Shown in pieces: positions 63,601 to 64,000 of a stretch of DNA of 64,000 bases (positions are counted from its first letter, which is position 1; each line of letters starts with the position of its first letter). Position numbers and translations under genes: made by a program. Source of the DNA: JADKFD01 sp050250665 (GTDB taxonomy: Bacteria > Pseudomonadota > Gammaproteobacteria > Xanthomonadales > SZUA-5); contig JBFWOF010000025.1 in NCBI GenBank assembly GCA_050250665.1, positions 1 through 64,000 on the forward strand, given 5' to 3'. The notes beneath the pieces are model-generated. The model was not told the DNA's origin and searched no databases. It saw nothing but the letters and a program-made list of their open reading frames with translations.

Positions 63601-64000
63601 TCAGAATTCCCACAGCGTGGTCAGGAACACGCGCGAACCGCCATTGTCGCCCCAATCGATATCGTTGGTGGCATGGGCGTAGGACAGGCCAACCGACATC
63701 TGCCCGAAGGAGCGCGACAGGCCGACCGAGAAGTCCTGGTAGGAATCACCGAGAGCCTTGTCCAGATCGTAGTGGCCGACCGAGCCTTCCAGGGTCAGGT
63801 CCCACCAAGGCAGCGGATAGCTGCCAGACGCCGACACATAGGTGCCGTTCTCGCCGGAGTTGAACACATCATTCGAGTAACCGACCAGGAAGCTCAGGTA
63901 ATCGCCGACGCCGAGCGTGAAGATCAGCTCGTTGTAGTTGTAGGCGCTCTGATCGTGATAGGCGTAGCGCAGCAGTGTGGCGTCGAAGCTGACCGTGTCG
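63601..64000 (-). CDS. TorF-family outer-membrane porin, 5' partial
   Basis: The frame is open to the window end, so the N-terminus is missing. The ~132 visible residues match the C-terminal half of TorF-like porins: SFDATLLRYAYHDQSAYNYN, ELIFTLGVGDYLSFLVGYSN, PLPWWDLTLEGSVGHYDLDK, and the C-terminal LTTLWEF with final Phe. It is probably a small barrel in the outer membrane. A strong terminator follows. Confidence 0.8.
   Translation of the reverse strand, partial: DTVSFDATLLRYAYHDQSAYNYNELIFTLGVGDYLSFLVGYSNDVFNSGENGTYVSASGSYPLPWWDLTLEGSVGHYDLDKALGDSYQDFSVGLSRSFGQMSVGLSYAHATNDIDWGDNGGSRVFLTTLWEF

Overview
The window is chromosomal DNA from a high-GC gammaproteobacterium, most likely Xanthomonadales/Lysobacterales. 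The reasons are the gene order dnaA-dnaN-recF-gyrB, a XanB2-type chorismatase next to hemF, several outer-membrane and secreted families typical of that order (TorF porin, DUF3034, DUF4124, a TonB-dependent haem-type receptor), and intergenic regions packed with short palindromic repeats. I saw no rRNA, tRNA, CRISPR array, complete insertion sequence or prophage. The replication origin probably lies at 23139-23372, between dnaA and dnaN.

Layout. 1-7313: a signalling block of five genes joined by four ATGA stop/start overlaps (HAMP sensor, cNMP-fold protein, second HAMP protein, SpoIIE-type phosphatase, methyltransferase), meeting a convergent STAS anti-sigma antagonist and a class III cyclase-like protein. 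7428-17894: a Na+/H+ antiporter, a large Asp-box lipoprotein, rluE, the remnant of a type II toxin-antitoxin locus, an L,D-transpeptidase-fold protein and a large secreted Ig/FnIII protein. 18097-26260: gyrB, recF, dnaN, oriC and dnaA, then a WYL regulator and a Cdd1-like protein. 26694-37588: transaldolase, DUF3228, an esterase, a DUF6445-like protein, a secreted unknown, and an exported GH13/GH31 starch-degrading pair. 37782-42363: a six-gene unit on the minus strand (ECF sigma factor, cupin anti-sigma, cupredoxin lipoprotein, cache/HAMP protein, DUF3034 barrel, exported truncated haemoglobin), which is my best candidate for a poorly described system. 42566-50591: acyltransferase/hydrolase pair, SPFH protein and NAD-kinase-like protein, TonB-dependent receptor, DMT transporter, small periplasmic protein. 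50855-56286: DEDDh exonuclease, small membrane protein, RluA-type pseudouridine synthase, hemF and xanB2 (divergent), metallopeptidase-like protein. 56970-64000: Ser/Thr kinase fused to an FGE-sulfatase domain, DUF4124, MscS, pirin, DUF2845, a ferredoxin reductase, and a TorF porin cut by the window end.

The other strong theme is repeats. Almost every gap over about 200 bp carries one or more dispersed families: perfect hairpins around GTCCAGAC in head-to-head pairs, GTAGGAGCGACC pairs, GTCATTGCGAG elements, heptamer arrays able to form G-quadruplexes, and two small elements with terminal inverted repeats. Some reach into genes. One element ends on the start codon of the GH13 gene, one lies in front of the GH31 signal peptide, and one forms the 3' end of the WYL regulator gene beside dnaA.
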